Source: Torreya grandis
Lineage: Eukaryota > Streptophyta > Pinopsida > Cupressales > Taxaceae
DNA length: 64,000 bases
Direction: 5' to 3'
Assembly: GCA_037957365.1 (NCBI GenBank)
Contig: JARHVA010004251.1
Location: forward strand, 812,001 to 876,000
The position numbers and the translations under genes are program-made. Below are positions 25,656 to 36,920 of the stretch, piece by piece (the stretch's first letter is position 1; every line of letters starts with the position of its first letter). The notes under the pieces were generated by a model that was not told the origin of the DNA, searched no databases, and worked only from the letters and a program-made list of their open reading frames with translations.

Positions 25656-26867
25656 AATATGATGAAAATTGATTTGATAGTTGTGTTTAATGCTTCAAAT
25701 ACTTGATATGATTCTTTCAGCATTAACATCCTAAATTTAATTTGAAATTTTTGTTGCTATATGTCAAATTCATGGGAACACCAATGTTTTCAAAGTGGTG
25801 TTTGAACGAGTGATGAGCCATTTCTTTATTGTTTCCCTCTTGAGGGCCTCATTGTAACACGGCACCCTATTTTCATCTCAAAGAGTGCTTAGTGTTGACC
25901 ATTTTTTTTACTGTTGTTTCTTATGATAAACTATATAAATAGAAGCATCTACAATTTAAAAACATACATCACACTTAATTCACACATTAACTAATTATTT
26001 AATAAAAATTGTATCAACACACACACTTTACCTTCACCCAATTCAAATTGCATACCATGTTATAAAGACTTTGTGAGTCTCTGCTAAACTCATAGAGTCA
26101 TTCGCTGAGCAACTCAACTCAGTTGACTTGATTGAATATAGGTTCATCGATGTAGATAGTACAATTTTGGGTTTTTACTCACCAAATAAATTTAACGCCA
26201 CAAAAATATTATTTGTTAAAGATTTCACTCCCTTTATGGTCTTGGAAACCCCAATTGACAAAAAAACAAGACTTATCTTCCCAAGCTTCTTAACAAATGT
26301 TTAGGGAACATTTATGCTATGAAAAGCTTTGGGATTGGCATCAAATTTGTTTTCCAAATAGCATGGAATTTTAAAATTTTGAAATATTTTGCATAGAAAT
26401 CAGTTTAGTAGTAATAAATTGTGAAGGGCATTGTGTTTCATTTGTATATATATTTTTTTTAATATATTATATTAAAGGCTATCTAATTTAATCAATGGTA
26501 ACAAGAACAAGGGCAGATATTAAATTAAAAATAATAATAAAGTGTGAAAGCTCAAACAAAATCTAGATTGCTTTAAGTAACATTTAATTATATTAAAGAA
26601 ACATAGCTTCAGGGGATTATTAAATTCAGTGCATACATAATTTTAGAGGGAAGTGAAAACTTTTGATGACATTTGATTTAAATCAATTGTGAAATAGCTT
26701 TTGTGTGCATTACTTTAATTATTATTATTTTGATAGATATAAGAATCAAATTTGCTTATTAATATTTGAAATTTTAGGGAAGTCTAAAATATGCTTAGTA
26801 ATTAGTTTCAATTAGTTGTGATTATTATGCAACTAGTTGTTATGCGAGCATCCGAAATCGACTTTTT
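25656..26867. other. AT-rich sequence, nothing recognised
   Basis: No frame, repeat pair or RNA gene is supportable. Confidence 0.5.
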
Positions 26868-29165
26868 TGGTTGCTCCATCCCCCCTGGGACCGTGCATGT
26901 TGTGGTAAGAGACATTACAATTTGAAGTCATTAGCTCATTCATATCAAAATGAATCTACACTGGGTTCACCCCCGGAGCAATCTGATGTGGAGTTTTCTA
27001 TTGTTGCTCATGCCAGGAGTATGGAGGACGCCTTTCACAGTTTGAAGACAGGATTCCTATGCTTTGATAATGGTCCCCAGGGTTTATCTGCTCCTAGTGA
27101 CGCAGTCAAATCTCTCCAAGATTCATGTCTCCTTTCATCCGACAGTGGTCTTAAGTCTAGTGCTGGGAATGCAACATCCTACACTTTAGTCGTTGCAGCT
27201 CATCTTGGCTCATCCCCTCAACTTCATCTATTTTTGTGGTGTCGTTTGATCCTACGCCTCCAACCCAAGTTGGGGGTGTCCTCCCGATGGTTCCTACTAC
27301 GACAGATGTAGTGCTTTCTGATCCTACGCCTTCTTCAACCCAAGTTGGGGGTGTCCTCCTGGTGGTTTTTGTTATGACAGATGTCCATGTGGCTCCCTCT
27401 CCCATTGGTTCTCCTCCTCCCCCTGCCCATCCCTTACCTGCTACTGCTTGTCTTGAGTGTGTCACTGGGGATTGCCCGTTGGTTGATCCTCCTTCCCTTC
27501 CCTTCATTAACCTTCCTCTCGATCATTCAAAGGCTTTTTCTGATGTGGGTCTTGGTGAATCCGTGATTCGTTGGATTTATGCAAAATGCAAAAATGCTTT
27601 CAGTTTGTTTCACCATTGCTCAGACTTTTGTTTATCTTGGATCCCTTCAGGTTCGGACTATGTTGCCCCTTGTCTCGTGGATGCTTCATGTCTAACTTCT
27701 TCGGTTCCCACGGAGGACCTTCTGCTTGGCGATGTTTGTATTTAGGTGGCCTCGATAGTTCCCGAACTGGTTATCCCTAACCATGCTTTGCTAGATATGG
27801 AATCTAATGTTGGCAGCAAATCCCTGATTGGCAAGTGTGTGGGGTTGTCTGCTTCTCTTGCTGCTCTCTCTGCTTGGGCCTCAAAGGAATGGCATTCTAT
27901 CGGTCCTCCCTCTTTCTCCCTTTTGGGTGGAGGCTTTTTTTTTGTGGAATTTCAGAACCCTTTTGATCAGGATTTTGTGTGGAACTACGGTTTGTGGTTC
28001 TTCAAACACTCCGGTGTCTTCTTCTACCATTGAAACCCTTTCTTCTTGCTAAATTTGGTTCAATGCACTGTCGTCTCGATGTGGCTCCGACTCCATTATC
28101 TCCCTCTAGCAATGAGGAATGAGTGTTTCATCAAACGATTGGTGGACAAGGTTGGATCTTTTCTGAAGATTGATGCAACTTCCTGGAACCTCTATTTGGT
28201 TCGTGTTTGTGCCTAAATTGACCTTCCCAAATCTCTCTCCTCAATTAAGTTGCTATCCTCGCATGGTTCGTGAACTCCGCATTTCAATTATGAGGGCCTT
28301 ACCTTCCGCTACTTCCATTGCCACCTCCCTGGCCATTGCATTGTTAAGTGCCCATCCAAGAAATGCAAGCATTCTCAATTCATTTGGAAAATAAAAGAGG
28401 GAGTGCTTGATATGAATTTTAAATGGCATAACCATGATAAGTTCTATCATTCCCCCTTCTCTCACCGGGTGGAGTTGGTTGATGATGTTGCAAAAGATCC
28501 TGGGCCTGCTCCCCTTGTCCGCTCTCCCCTCCCTCCCCTGCTCACATATATCCCCCCTTCCTCGTCTCGAATCACCCCCCTCTCCCGATGCCCCCCCCAT
28601 GGATGTCCCCTTGCCGGGTTCTTTGAACCCCAAGGCAATTTCCCCTCGAAGGGATCCATCCTAGGTTCCCCCTTCAGGGCCTCCAAGCATCATGCGAATA
28701 TTGGTGTCTCTGCTAAGAAGAAGGGTCGTTGATCGGACGCAGAACTTCTCAGGGCAGAAGCACTCTCTCTCATCAACTATGGCTCTCAATGGACCCTAGA
28801 AGCCTTTCCAGAAGAGGGCGTCAGGTAGAACAGGTTTGTGGATAGGTCCCCCTAAAGGACGGTTTGCAACGCTTGGTTTGATTTTATTTTTTGGTCTCCT
28901 CTTTTGGGTTTCCTTGGATATTCTTCTCTTTCTTCTAGCCTTTGGGGCTTTTTGTGCTCTTGTTTAAGGTCGGTGGATTTAGTTTCTCCTCTCTTGCTTT
29001 CTTGACAGGGAGTGCCCTTTGTATTTCATGTTTTTGTCTTCCTCTTTTTTTGTTGTGGAAATGGGCCCTCGATTGTGTCCCATACCGGTTCAAAGCTCCA
29101 GTCAAAAGCGATGTCCGGTTCATAGCTCCAGTTTCAAAAACGTTTGCCTTATCCAAAAAAAATAT
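26868..29165 (+). mobile_element. LINE-like element carrying ORF1 only
   Basis: A GC-richer island is bounded by AT-rich DNA. It holds a broken ORF1 (DUF4283 plus a zinc-knuckle-like motif), then about 430 bases of T-rich 3' UTR-like sequence, and ends in GCCTTATCCAAAAAAAA at about 29145-29161. There is no endonuclease or reverse transcriptase between ORF1 and the tail, and the spacing leaves no room for them. A clear target duplication was not found, so the exact ends are uncertain. Confidence 0.6.
26871..28732 (+). pseudogene. ORF1 of LINE-like element (DUF4283, zinc knuckle)
   Basis: The frame begins near 26871, shifts near 27235 and then stays in one frame to 28732, broken by TAG at 27743, TGA at 28031 and further stops. 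27236-27745 is a Pro/Ser/Thr-rich linker. 27800-28030 matches the DUF4283 pattern of plant LINE ORF1 (LIGKCVG, then GGGFFFVEFQNPFDQDFVW and YGLWFFKHSG). About 28290-28360 gives FRYFHCHLPGHCIVKCP, a CCHC knuckle whose first Cys is lost. The C-terminal tail is Pro-rich and basic. It would be an RNA-binding chaperone of retroposition; this copy is inactive. Confidence 0.7.
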
Positions 29166-32100
29166 GCCTAACAAGTCCAAGTCAAGTTCGTAAATAATGT
29201 TACATACTATCTTTATTACAAAAAATATATGATAAAATACATTTCATAATCTCTATAAAGTTCGGTCTCAACAAATTTTAAACATAATCAAATGGACGTG
29301 GCCAACTGTCTTATATATTAGGATTAATTTTTTTCAATACATCTAAATTATATTTAAATTTTTTTATACATTTTAATAATATATTTAGAATTACTCCAAA
29401 GGCCTTATAAAATGAATTGGATGAATTTAAATAGATTGTAAAAAATCTGAAATTTCCGAGTGCTAAAGTCCCTGTCATTGCCAGCAGCGTCTATTCTTGT
29501 AGACATTGTTGTTCATTCACATAATACATTCCCTAATTAGCTATCGGTGTACATTTTGCTCCTTCAAGAACTAATGCTAATGTTAGATTCTGCAATCAGT
29601 GCACAAAATATTATAGATCCACAATATATAGTCGACCAACAAATTTTGTCCATACATTTATATTTTTCTCCTGAATTTGACTTCATTTGTTTTCCATAAT
29701 AACTCGTGTTTTGTTCTTTATTAGATTTATTACTCAATCCTGGTTAAGGGATGTCAATCAAATGAATTCAACTCGTTGCTAACAACATTCTTTCCATTAC
29801 TTGGTTCAGACAATCACTTTCATATGTCAATAGCCCTTTGATAGCTGCCTCATATTTCTAAATAGCAACTCATAATTCATTAGCGCGACAAGGTCATTCA
29901 AGATTAGACTCCACGATCATGTGAAAAGAAGTCGGCCCTTATTACACACACACAAAACAAATCACCGTATTCATGTTGCAGATGCTAGGATCATTGCAAA
30001 AGAAGACCATCTATATTAAATAGAGAATAAAATAAGTGATTGAGATAAAAAGACATTAATCTAAATATTTGGAATGACTTGTAGAAGCCCATGACTAATT
30101 TGATCAAAACCAATACCTATTTGAGAGGGAATTTAAAACAATTGTGTTGCAGGAAATGCTTCCCCAACGCCCCACCGCGCACACCCTCCCTCCCCGTTTC
30201 CTGTCCGGAAACGCCCTCAAAATGCCTCGGAAATGCCCAGGGTGTTTCCGGGAAGCCTCCAGACATTTCCAGCCATTTCCTAGGGTTCCCAAGGGATTTC
30301 GGCAGAAAAAAAGGGTCAAAGTCAACCAAAAAAAAAAAAAAGAATATGACCCAGACAGTATATATATAAAATAAACATAAGAATACATCTAATTTCTTAT
30401 AGTTAAGTTAAATTATATATATATTCTTTCAAGATGTTTGAGAGTGGTATCACACCTCTAGGAGATATAATGCAAATTCTAGATTTTGGAGGATCATGTC
30501 ATATTTCACACTTAGTCAGATTTCAGGGTTTTAGGGTTTCAGGTTTTTAGAGTTAACCATATTTCAGAGTTTCAAGATTTCGAGACATTATAGGAGGTAT
30601 GAAGGCTGCATGAAGAGATGTGGATATGATAGAATAGTATGAGAACATCTCTCACAAAGTGCCACGAGCTAATCCCACCCCATTCCCAGTGCACCTTTTA
30701 AGGCATGCACTTGTGAAGCTTCGATGCACCGGGAAGCCCCTACAAACTAGATGATTTATAGTCAGTAAATGATAAAGTTGAAAAATAGTGCGAGTAACAT
30801 TCATGATTTTGAGGGCAATCTAGATGATTTATTCTATATTTGAATGTACATTTTGCCTTTGAAGTAATGAATGAATGAATACTATATATTTTAAAGAGTC
30901 TCATCTTTTATAGACTAAAAATGAATATTATGCATTGTTTATACACACACACGTTTCTAAATCAAGGGTTTTTGAAAATTGGCATTCCTATATTTCGTAA
31001 ACGTTTCCGTTTCCATTTCCAGACAACCTACTAAAAAAAATATTTGCAAAAATATGGGTTATAAGGATACCACATTTCAATTTTCTCACTGATAAGTGTA
31101 ACCCACCTGAGAGAGAATTTAAAACAATATTTGCAAAGATTTGGGGTTCAAAGAATACCACGTTTCAAATCGCTCGCTGTTAGGTGTAAGCTATTAATTG
31201 TAATGTCAAAAAGATTTGCCTCAATATTTATATTTATTAGGAATCTTAGGACACGAATAAATTTGGAGCAACCATAAAAGCAATTCTTCCTTGAAAATGT
31301 GTCCACAAGTTGGACTTGAGACATTGGGATTCAAAAGTTCTTGCATGCCGCTCCTAGAAGCACACAATAAAAAATAACTCGGAAATTATACTACATGATG
31401 GATATCATAATGATTGTAGTTGTCCAAACACGTCAATTTCCTGTAGAAATTATTGACAGATCACATGAATTTATATTAAATTCAATCTCCATTCTATGAC
31501 ATTAAAAAACAAATTGAGCATTCAAATTTTTTTAGTGTTGAATACATTCATTACCTGCCAACCATCTACTCGTCAACAAATTTTTGACCTGTCACTTAGA
31601 TGCAACATTTATGCATCAAAACATAGTTATTCTATTAGGTCTGAAAATGAATCATCTTATGTGAACCAAGGTTGTTCATAGAGTGGCACAACTTTAACTT
31701 TGTGTTTTTTTATCATCTGAATATATTTCTCATCTGCTCGTCTAACATTTTTCAGCATTCTTAGAAGAATAATAGTTTTGTGCACACATTTACCATCAAT
31801 ACATCATGCGCTTATTACCAAAAACATAAAAAAAAGGTTTCCACCTATCCTGAAAGTTGCTTAAGGTTACAGAGAACATCAAACCCTCCACATAAGAAAA
31901 CATTTCAAGATACCATGGAAAGAAATACATTAAATGTATACAAAATACAACTACATGATGCAAACGTCCAGGTTAAGGAAACCTCACAGAGAAAGGCTTG
32001 TTGTAGGCAAGCCATAGCCGGGTTTTTACATCTTCAGAAAATGTTCTACAGAACAGTATTTAGAAAATAACTAGCTGTGTCCTAATCTATTAATTAATAC

Positions 32101-32225
32101 ATACAGCAAGAATGATGATTTACTGCACTTCCTTTCAACAAGGTATAATTATAAAAAAGAAAAATCATTTAAATAGTTGATTAAAGCCCCAAAACTACTG
32201 CATTCAATAGATGTGATTCTTTCTC
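29166..32225. other. AT-rich flank downstream of the MACPF gene
   Basis: No gene seen. 30137-31130 contains a GC-rich patch with repeated GGAAACG/CGTTTCC words and a flanking direct repeat GAGAG(G/A)GAATTTAAAACAAT, possibly an old DNA transposon. 31040-31215 is an imperfect 88-bp tandem pair starting ATATTTGCAAA. A degenerate telomere-like run (GGGTTTTAGGGTTTCAGG) is at about 30527. Confidence 0.5.
31040..31215. repeat. imperfect tandem pair, unit 88 bp
   Basis: ATATTTGCAAAAATATGGGT at 31040 and ATATTTGCAAAGATTTGGGG at 31128 begin two copies. Each continues through a GGATACCAC/GAATACCAC block and a GATAAGTGTAA/GTTAGGTGTAA block. Confidence 0.7.
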
Positions 32226-32900
32226 CTACAAGGAATCCTCCACTGTTATACTTAAAAGTGAATACTTCACTCTTACAGATATTTTGCCTCCATCCACAGA
32301 CAGCTTAGCTCCGGTTACTACCCAATGACCAGGCATGTCCTGTGGACCCTTGGTCATTTCTGTTGTATCAACGAACTTCAGTAACTTGGGGACTTGCGCA
32401 GGAACTGGTGGGCCACCAGGATATTTAGCAGAATTAAGGACGACAGGTGTAGGCTTTGGTGGCTGTTGTGCCGAGGTGAAATGTGTGCTAATCAGTGTGG
32501 AGATAATACCTGACTTTTGGTATACATTAGGAGAGCTATCCCACTCAGATCTCCGAATTTTGGCTCTAAGTACCCTTGAAAAGCGAAGCCTTAAAAATAA
32601 GACCTTTTTCATTTTCTCAACCCGCACTTCAAGCTGTGCCCCAGTCACAACTGATGCCGGATCACCCATCAATGTCCCATTGCACTCAACAGGTGCAGTA
32701 TAGACATGAGCGAAACTTTTCCACTGCACTGGCTCATAGTATCTGTGATTACCTTCTTCAGATTCACCATCATCATCATCGAACAATTGCAAAACACTCT
32801 GTGAAGTAGAGAGATGCTGAAGATGGATTGCCAGTCGATTCCATTTCTTCCCTTCTAAGAACAAGCGAACACCAGTCACGGGTCTCCTACCTACATTGAC
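32226..32900 (-). CDS. last exon of the MACPF gene
   Basis: It begins after the acceptor GGACAG with V-N-V-G-R-R-P-V-T-G and runs to TAG at 32226-32228. It encodes the conserved C-terminal domain, with an acidic loop (FDDDDGESEEG), a WKSFAHVYTAPVE block and a C-terminal GHWVVTGAKL...VKYSLL stretch typical of the family. The intron before it (32901-33000) is only 100 bases. Confidence 0.9.
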   Translation of the reverse strand, partial: VNVGRRPVTGVRLFLEGKKWNRLAIHLQHLSTSQSVLQLFDDDDGESEEGNHRYYEPVQWKSFAHVYTAPVECNGTLMGDPASVVTGAQLEVRVEKMKKVLFLRLRFSRVLRAKIRRSEWDSSPNVYQKSGIISTLISTHFTSAQQPPKPTPVVLNSAKYPGGPPVPAQVPKLLKFVDTTEMTKGPQDMPGHWVVTGAKLSVDGGKISVRVKYSLLSITVEDSL

Positions 32901-35900
32901 CTGTCCATTGGCTAATCAGAGAGCTTCTTAAGAGCTAAATATACAAAAATATATAAAGACAACACCATCTGTAGAATTTGAAAAGAAAGACTTTACGTAC
33001 TGGACTTGTATAGACGTAAAGTTTGGGGCCCATTAAGCTGAATTGAAGGGATGCATTTTGACATCCAAGAGACAGTTCGCTGAAGATGGGAGCCCATAGT
33101 CTGGGAAGCTGGAATTCCAGAAACTGATGAAGTTCTTCAATTGGTGGCTTATCTGTAAGAACATAGGAAAAAAAACCAAGAAACTTTTAACAATAGAAGC
33201 CTTTCAAAAGCAAATTGGTAGATAAAAACCCCCTATGTTTTATAAGAACGTCTTCCTTAAATCTGTTTGCACTGAGGCCAGAAAAGAAATTTAAAACATC
33301 TTCAACCAATTTAGTTGTTAAACACTACGATGAAATGAGGAGATTCTATCACTTTCATATATAAACAAGGCAAAAGGAGGCATTGTGAGCAATAAAACTC
33401 TGCTAAGTGTGAGAAAAATGATTGGTTGTATAACTTTATCATGTTACATGCAAATTCTGCTCTTGAACAGATAGTTAATAAAGACCACTGACTGAAAACC
33501 TAGGTATGCCTTAATTTTTTCGCTTTTATCTTTTGGAGAATCTTATAATTTGTATAACAATTTCAAGACGTATAAATATGTCAAACAACCATGTAATGTT
33601 ATTAACATGGTTAAGTTAAATTGACAATTCTATATTCTTAAGGAATAAACAAAGCAATGTACAACATGAACCGGTACTTCTAAATATGAGTTGAGTTAAA
33701 CTGGTTAGGTGTGAAATGGCTGTCTCTGAAATTCGCCACCAAATCATGTGTGCTTTGTACGGTCACAGCATAATCTTGTATGTACATAATGAAAGGGGCT
33801 GTTCCAGTCACATATTGAACTGATATCACACTACGAGAATGATAGGTGTAAATTAACATATAAAAATGTTATCTTTCCATTGCATCATGTCTATTGTGTT
33901 TAGAAGTTGATAAAGTGATGTGTACAAATGATTAGGGCATGTCAAAATTCCTTCAATCTGGTAATGGTGTTCAACAAGCATCTCTGCCCAAATCCAAAAT
34001 GAAGAGCTGTTCACTTAAAACCAAGGTTGATACCAAATGAGCATAATGGAATTGAAGGAAATGGCACATTCATATTCACAATTCGATTCATCATATACAT
34101 TGCACTTATATAAATAACAAAACATGATACAGATGATGGTATGGAAAGATGTCATTGATCATTCTTCATGTATGATATGGCTCAAAATGGGGAAGAACAA
34201 TCCCTCTCATAATGTCCATACAACAATAAATAATAACCATATAAACAAAGCACAGATCAATCGCAAACATTGGGAACAACTGTCCCATGCTTAAATTAAA
34301 GAGTACTCATTCATGCAGTACATTGCTTTATTCTTTCCTTAGCATGTGACTATTAATTTAGCATGCCCAAATGTAGATAAGTACAAGAATGTGACAACTC
34401 AAAATTGACCTCCAAAATTGGGTTACCACATGAAGTTAGGTTAGAAATACAAGATGGTAACTACAGTTAGTGTCTAAAATGATCAACAATGACGTACGTC
34501 TCTTGTATCAAATTTTGTTTCCCATAGGAGTAAGCATTAGACATGTAACACACAACAATGATGTACGTCTCCTATATCAAATTTTGTTTCCCACGGGAGT
34601 AAGTATTAGACAAACATGCAAGATTAGAAGCAGGTCCTGACATTGGCCCCTTAGCAAGCACACCCTAACATATGTCCACAAGTGACGAAATGAAATAGAA
34701 ATAGGATTTGTCAAACTACAAATGAGAATAACTCACCGACCATGCATTTACCACTTCTCATGCATCCATGAATGCATTACCATTTCCCATGGAGCCCATC
34801 TTAGGAAATACTATGTCAACATACAGTTTTCTTTATCAAAATAAGGGTCAATGTACAACATACAATCAATACAAACAACCAAAAAAAAGCCGTTTCGCAC
34901 ACAATAGAGCTTGGAATGTACTTCTTTGCTTTGTTTTGCACCATGCTTCTAAATGTCACTTTCACAAGTGCAATTGTGAAAGCATGGAGTTGACGACCAC
35001 CACATTGCGAATCAATTAAACTCTGCTCTGACAGCAGTTGCTCCATACCAATTGGTTTTGAGCTCGGTATTGACAGGAAAATGAGAGGATATTCAAAATT
35101 GAATGCCCGACCTTTCTTTTTCTATCAGCATTGATAATCATTTACCCTGGTCCCTAGAAGAATGAAATGGTACCTTATAGAAACTGTACAGAATATTACT
35201 CAGTTATCAAACACTCAACACTATAGTTTTGACTCTTCACAATACTAAGGAAGCACATCCTAAAATGTTTGCATTGTCAACACATTTCATACGCAATACA
35301 TAAATAATAAAAAATTGCCTCAATTAGTTAGCATGATACATCACAACCCCGTATTGTCTTCATGATGTATTCCAATTTTACCTGCCCATGGAAATATAAG
35401 TTCTAGCAGAGACCCAACAGAGCAAAAGTTCCAAAACTTTTGGAGTATCCTTTCCATTCCCCTCAGAGTACCCAACCAAATGTTCCATGTGACTTAGACT
35501 TGCAGCCTATGAAACTTAAATCCTCACATTTTCATATCACGGTACACCAATCTAGATTTTCATGTTACACACAGAAAATAACAATAATATTTATTATTTT
35601 CAAGTTTGTAAGTTTAGCACTAATTATTTTGAGGTGCAAAAACAGTAAATACTTACAACGGAGGTATAAATTTACAGCATGGCTTAAAAATCCATTTCCT
35701 GGAACTCCATTTAGGAGAGATGTTATAGGCACGAAAGACATAGATATCACATCAGGAGCCAATGGTACTGTTGTCAGCCACTCATGGTGACTTTGAGAAT
35801 GCTCAAGACCCCCCCTCCTCTTAAAGATCTTTATGACATCCTGAAGATAAAACCCTGATTTTTTTAAGGCATTGAAAAGAAAAGAGAATACAGTGTTGGC

Positions 35901-36060
35901 AACATCGTTTTGCAAATATAATACTAAATATTGCACAGCAAACTATTGTGAACCTTATTGTGCTTATTGATGAAGAAATTACCTCTTTGACTGAATATGA
36001 TGTGGAATCATTTGAGACCACAAACCTAAGCTGGTTCATATGCGTTAAAGAATCTGCAAC
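32226..36060 (-). CDS. MACPF domain protein, CAD1/NSL1 type (3' half of gene)
   Basis: Four exons are supported by splice sites and by family sequence: 35983-36060, 35657-35840, 33001-33152 and 32226-32900, joined in frame to 362 residues plus TAG. Donors are GTAATT, GTAAGT and GTACGT; acceptors end CAG. Family hallmarks appear in order: DVISMSFVPITSLLNGVPG, FLSHAVNLYLRYKPPIEEL, HQFLEFQLPRLWAP, MGPKLYVY, RPVTGVRLFLEGKKWNRLA and IHLQHLSTS. Plant family members (CAD1, NSL1) run near 560-610 residues and are linked to control of cell death and immune signalling at membranes. The missing 200-250 N-terminal residues include most of the MACPF fold and must lie beyond 64000 if the gene is whole. The exons have no stops or frameshifts, so it may be functional. 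Confidence 0.9.
33001..33152 (-). CDS. internal exon of the MACPF gene (third in window)
   Basis: Acceptor TTACAG and donor GTACGTAAAG bound 152 bases encoding (Y)KPPIEELHQFLEFQLPR, then LWAPIFSELSLGCQNASLQF and SLMGPKLYVYTSP. The codon split at each end joins exactly with the neighbouring exons. Confidence 0.9.
34485..34622. repeat. 69-bp tandem pair in MACPF intron
   Basis: Two copies each contain TACGTCTC(T/C)T(G/A)TATCAAA and a following TTTTGTTTCCCA(T/C)(A/G)GGAGTAAG block. It lies in the 2.5-kb intron between the second and third exons; no function is apparent. Confidence 0.8.
35657..35840 (-). CDS. internal exon of the MACPF gene (second in window)
   Basis: Acceptor TCTTCAG and donor GTAAGT bound 184 bases encoding DVIKIFKRRGGLEHSQSHHE and then the near-invariant PDVISMSFVPITSLLNG block to LYLR. 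A G run (AGGAGGGGGGG) codes RRGG and is a likely sequencing or slippage spot, but the frame is correct as given. Confidence 0.9.
35983..36060 (-). CDS. internal exon of the MACPF gene (first in window)
   Basis: A 78-base, 26-codon exon between acceptor TATGTCAG and donor GTAATT. It reads VADSLTHMNQLRFVVSNDST then SYSVKE, matching the linker before the KRRGG motif in the family. The next upstream exon was not found to the window end. Confidence 0.75.
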
Positions 36061-36618
36061 CTGACATAGGGAGATCAGCAGTTTGGTTCAGGACTATACA
36101 AATACAAACATACACATACATACATCAACTATTGACAAACAAAATCCACATTAGTCACGCAGAAGCATACCATACATCAAATGTTACATTAGAAATACAA
36201 CCAGTTAATGGCACCACAAAACAAAAAAACAAAAAGCAGGCTGTTTACAACTTTTCAGGTTGTAAAAGACTGACACAAATTCTGATAGCAAAAGAAATAA
36301 TTTAAAATAATGAGTTTCTGAAAACAGCCCAAATGTTATTGAACAGAAAAGTAACAACAATGGCAAAACTAGCTGCCCTGCCGGTGCAGAAAATGGGAAA
36401 AGTAGTTTTGCCATTGGGATCCTTTCTCCTCACAGCACCAGCTTCTCATAGATATGTATTTGTTAAAAGAGAAGGGCGCAATGGTATCTTCAAAGGTATA
36501 TCACAGATATTTGACAGCACAATTATAGTCATATATTATTAAACTGAATAAAGTTGCTTACATTTTTGTAGCAGGGGTATTTTGTTCTTCAGGCTTCATC
36601 CCTCATGAGTAATGGTAT
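36061..36618. other. MACPF intron sequence, nothing else recognised
   Basis: No exon with family similarity was found here. 36552-36618 resembles 63131-63200 (see findings). Confidence 0.5.
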
Positions 36619-36920
36619 TTTGGAAGCTAAGTTACCGATTAGAGTTTGGTTCCGGTTCGAAGAACTAGGTTCAACGGTATGGTGATATTTTTTTTTGCCT
36701 AAGGTATGGCTTGGGTTCGGCCATACAAATAATATATAAAAATAAAAATAAAAATAAATAATAATAAATAAAAATTTCTAGCCTGATAAATAGGAAATTA
36801 GTGACATTAACCATATAGTATCCATATAAAAAACAAAATAAGTTCATAACCAAAAAATATTAACTGAATGTCAAATGTCATGATAATCATAAATATCAAT
36901 AATAATTAATTACATTAAAA

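Noticed and set aside
30500..30560. Interstitial telomere repeat
   Set aside because: Only about two degenerate TTTAGGG-like units; not convincing.
36205..36542. Extra MACPF exon in frames at 36205-36414 or 36333-36542
   Set aside because: Neither translation resembles the family and splice sites do not fit.
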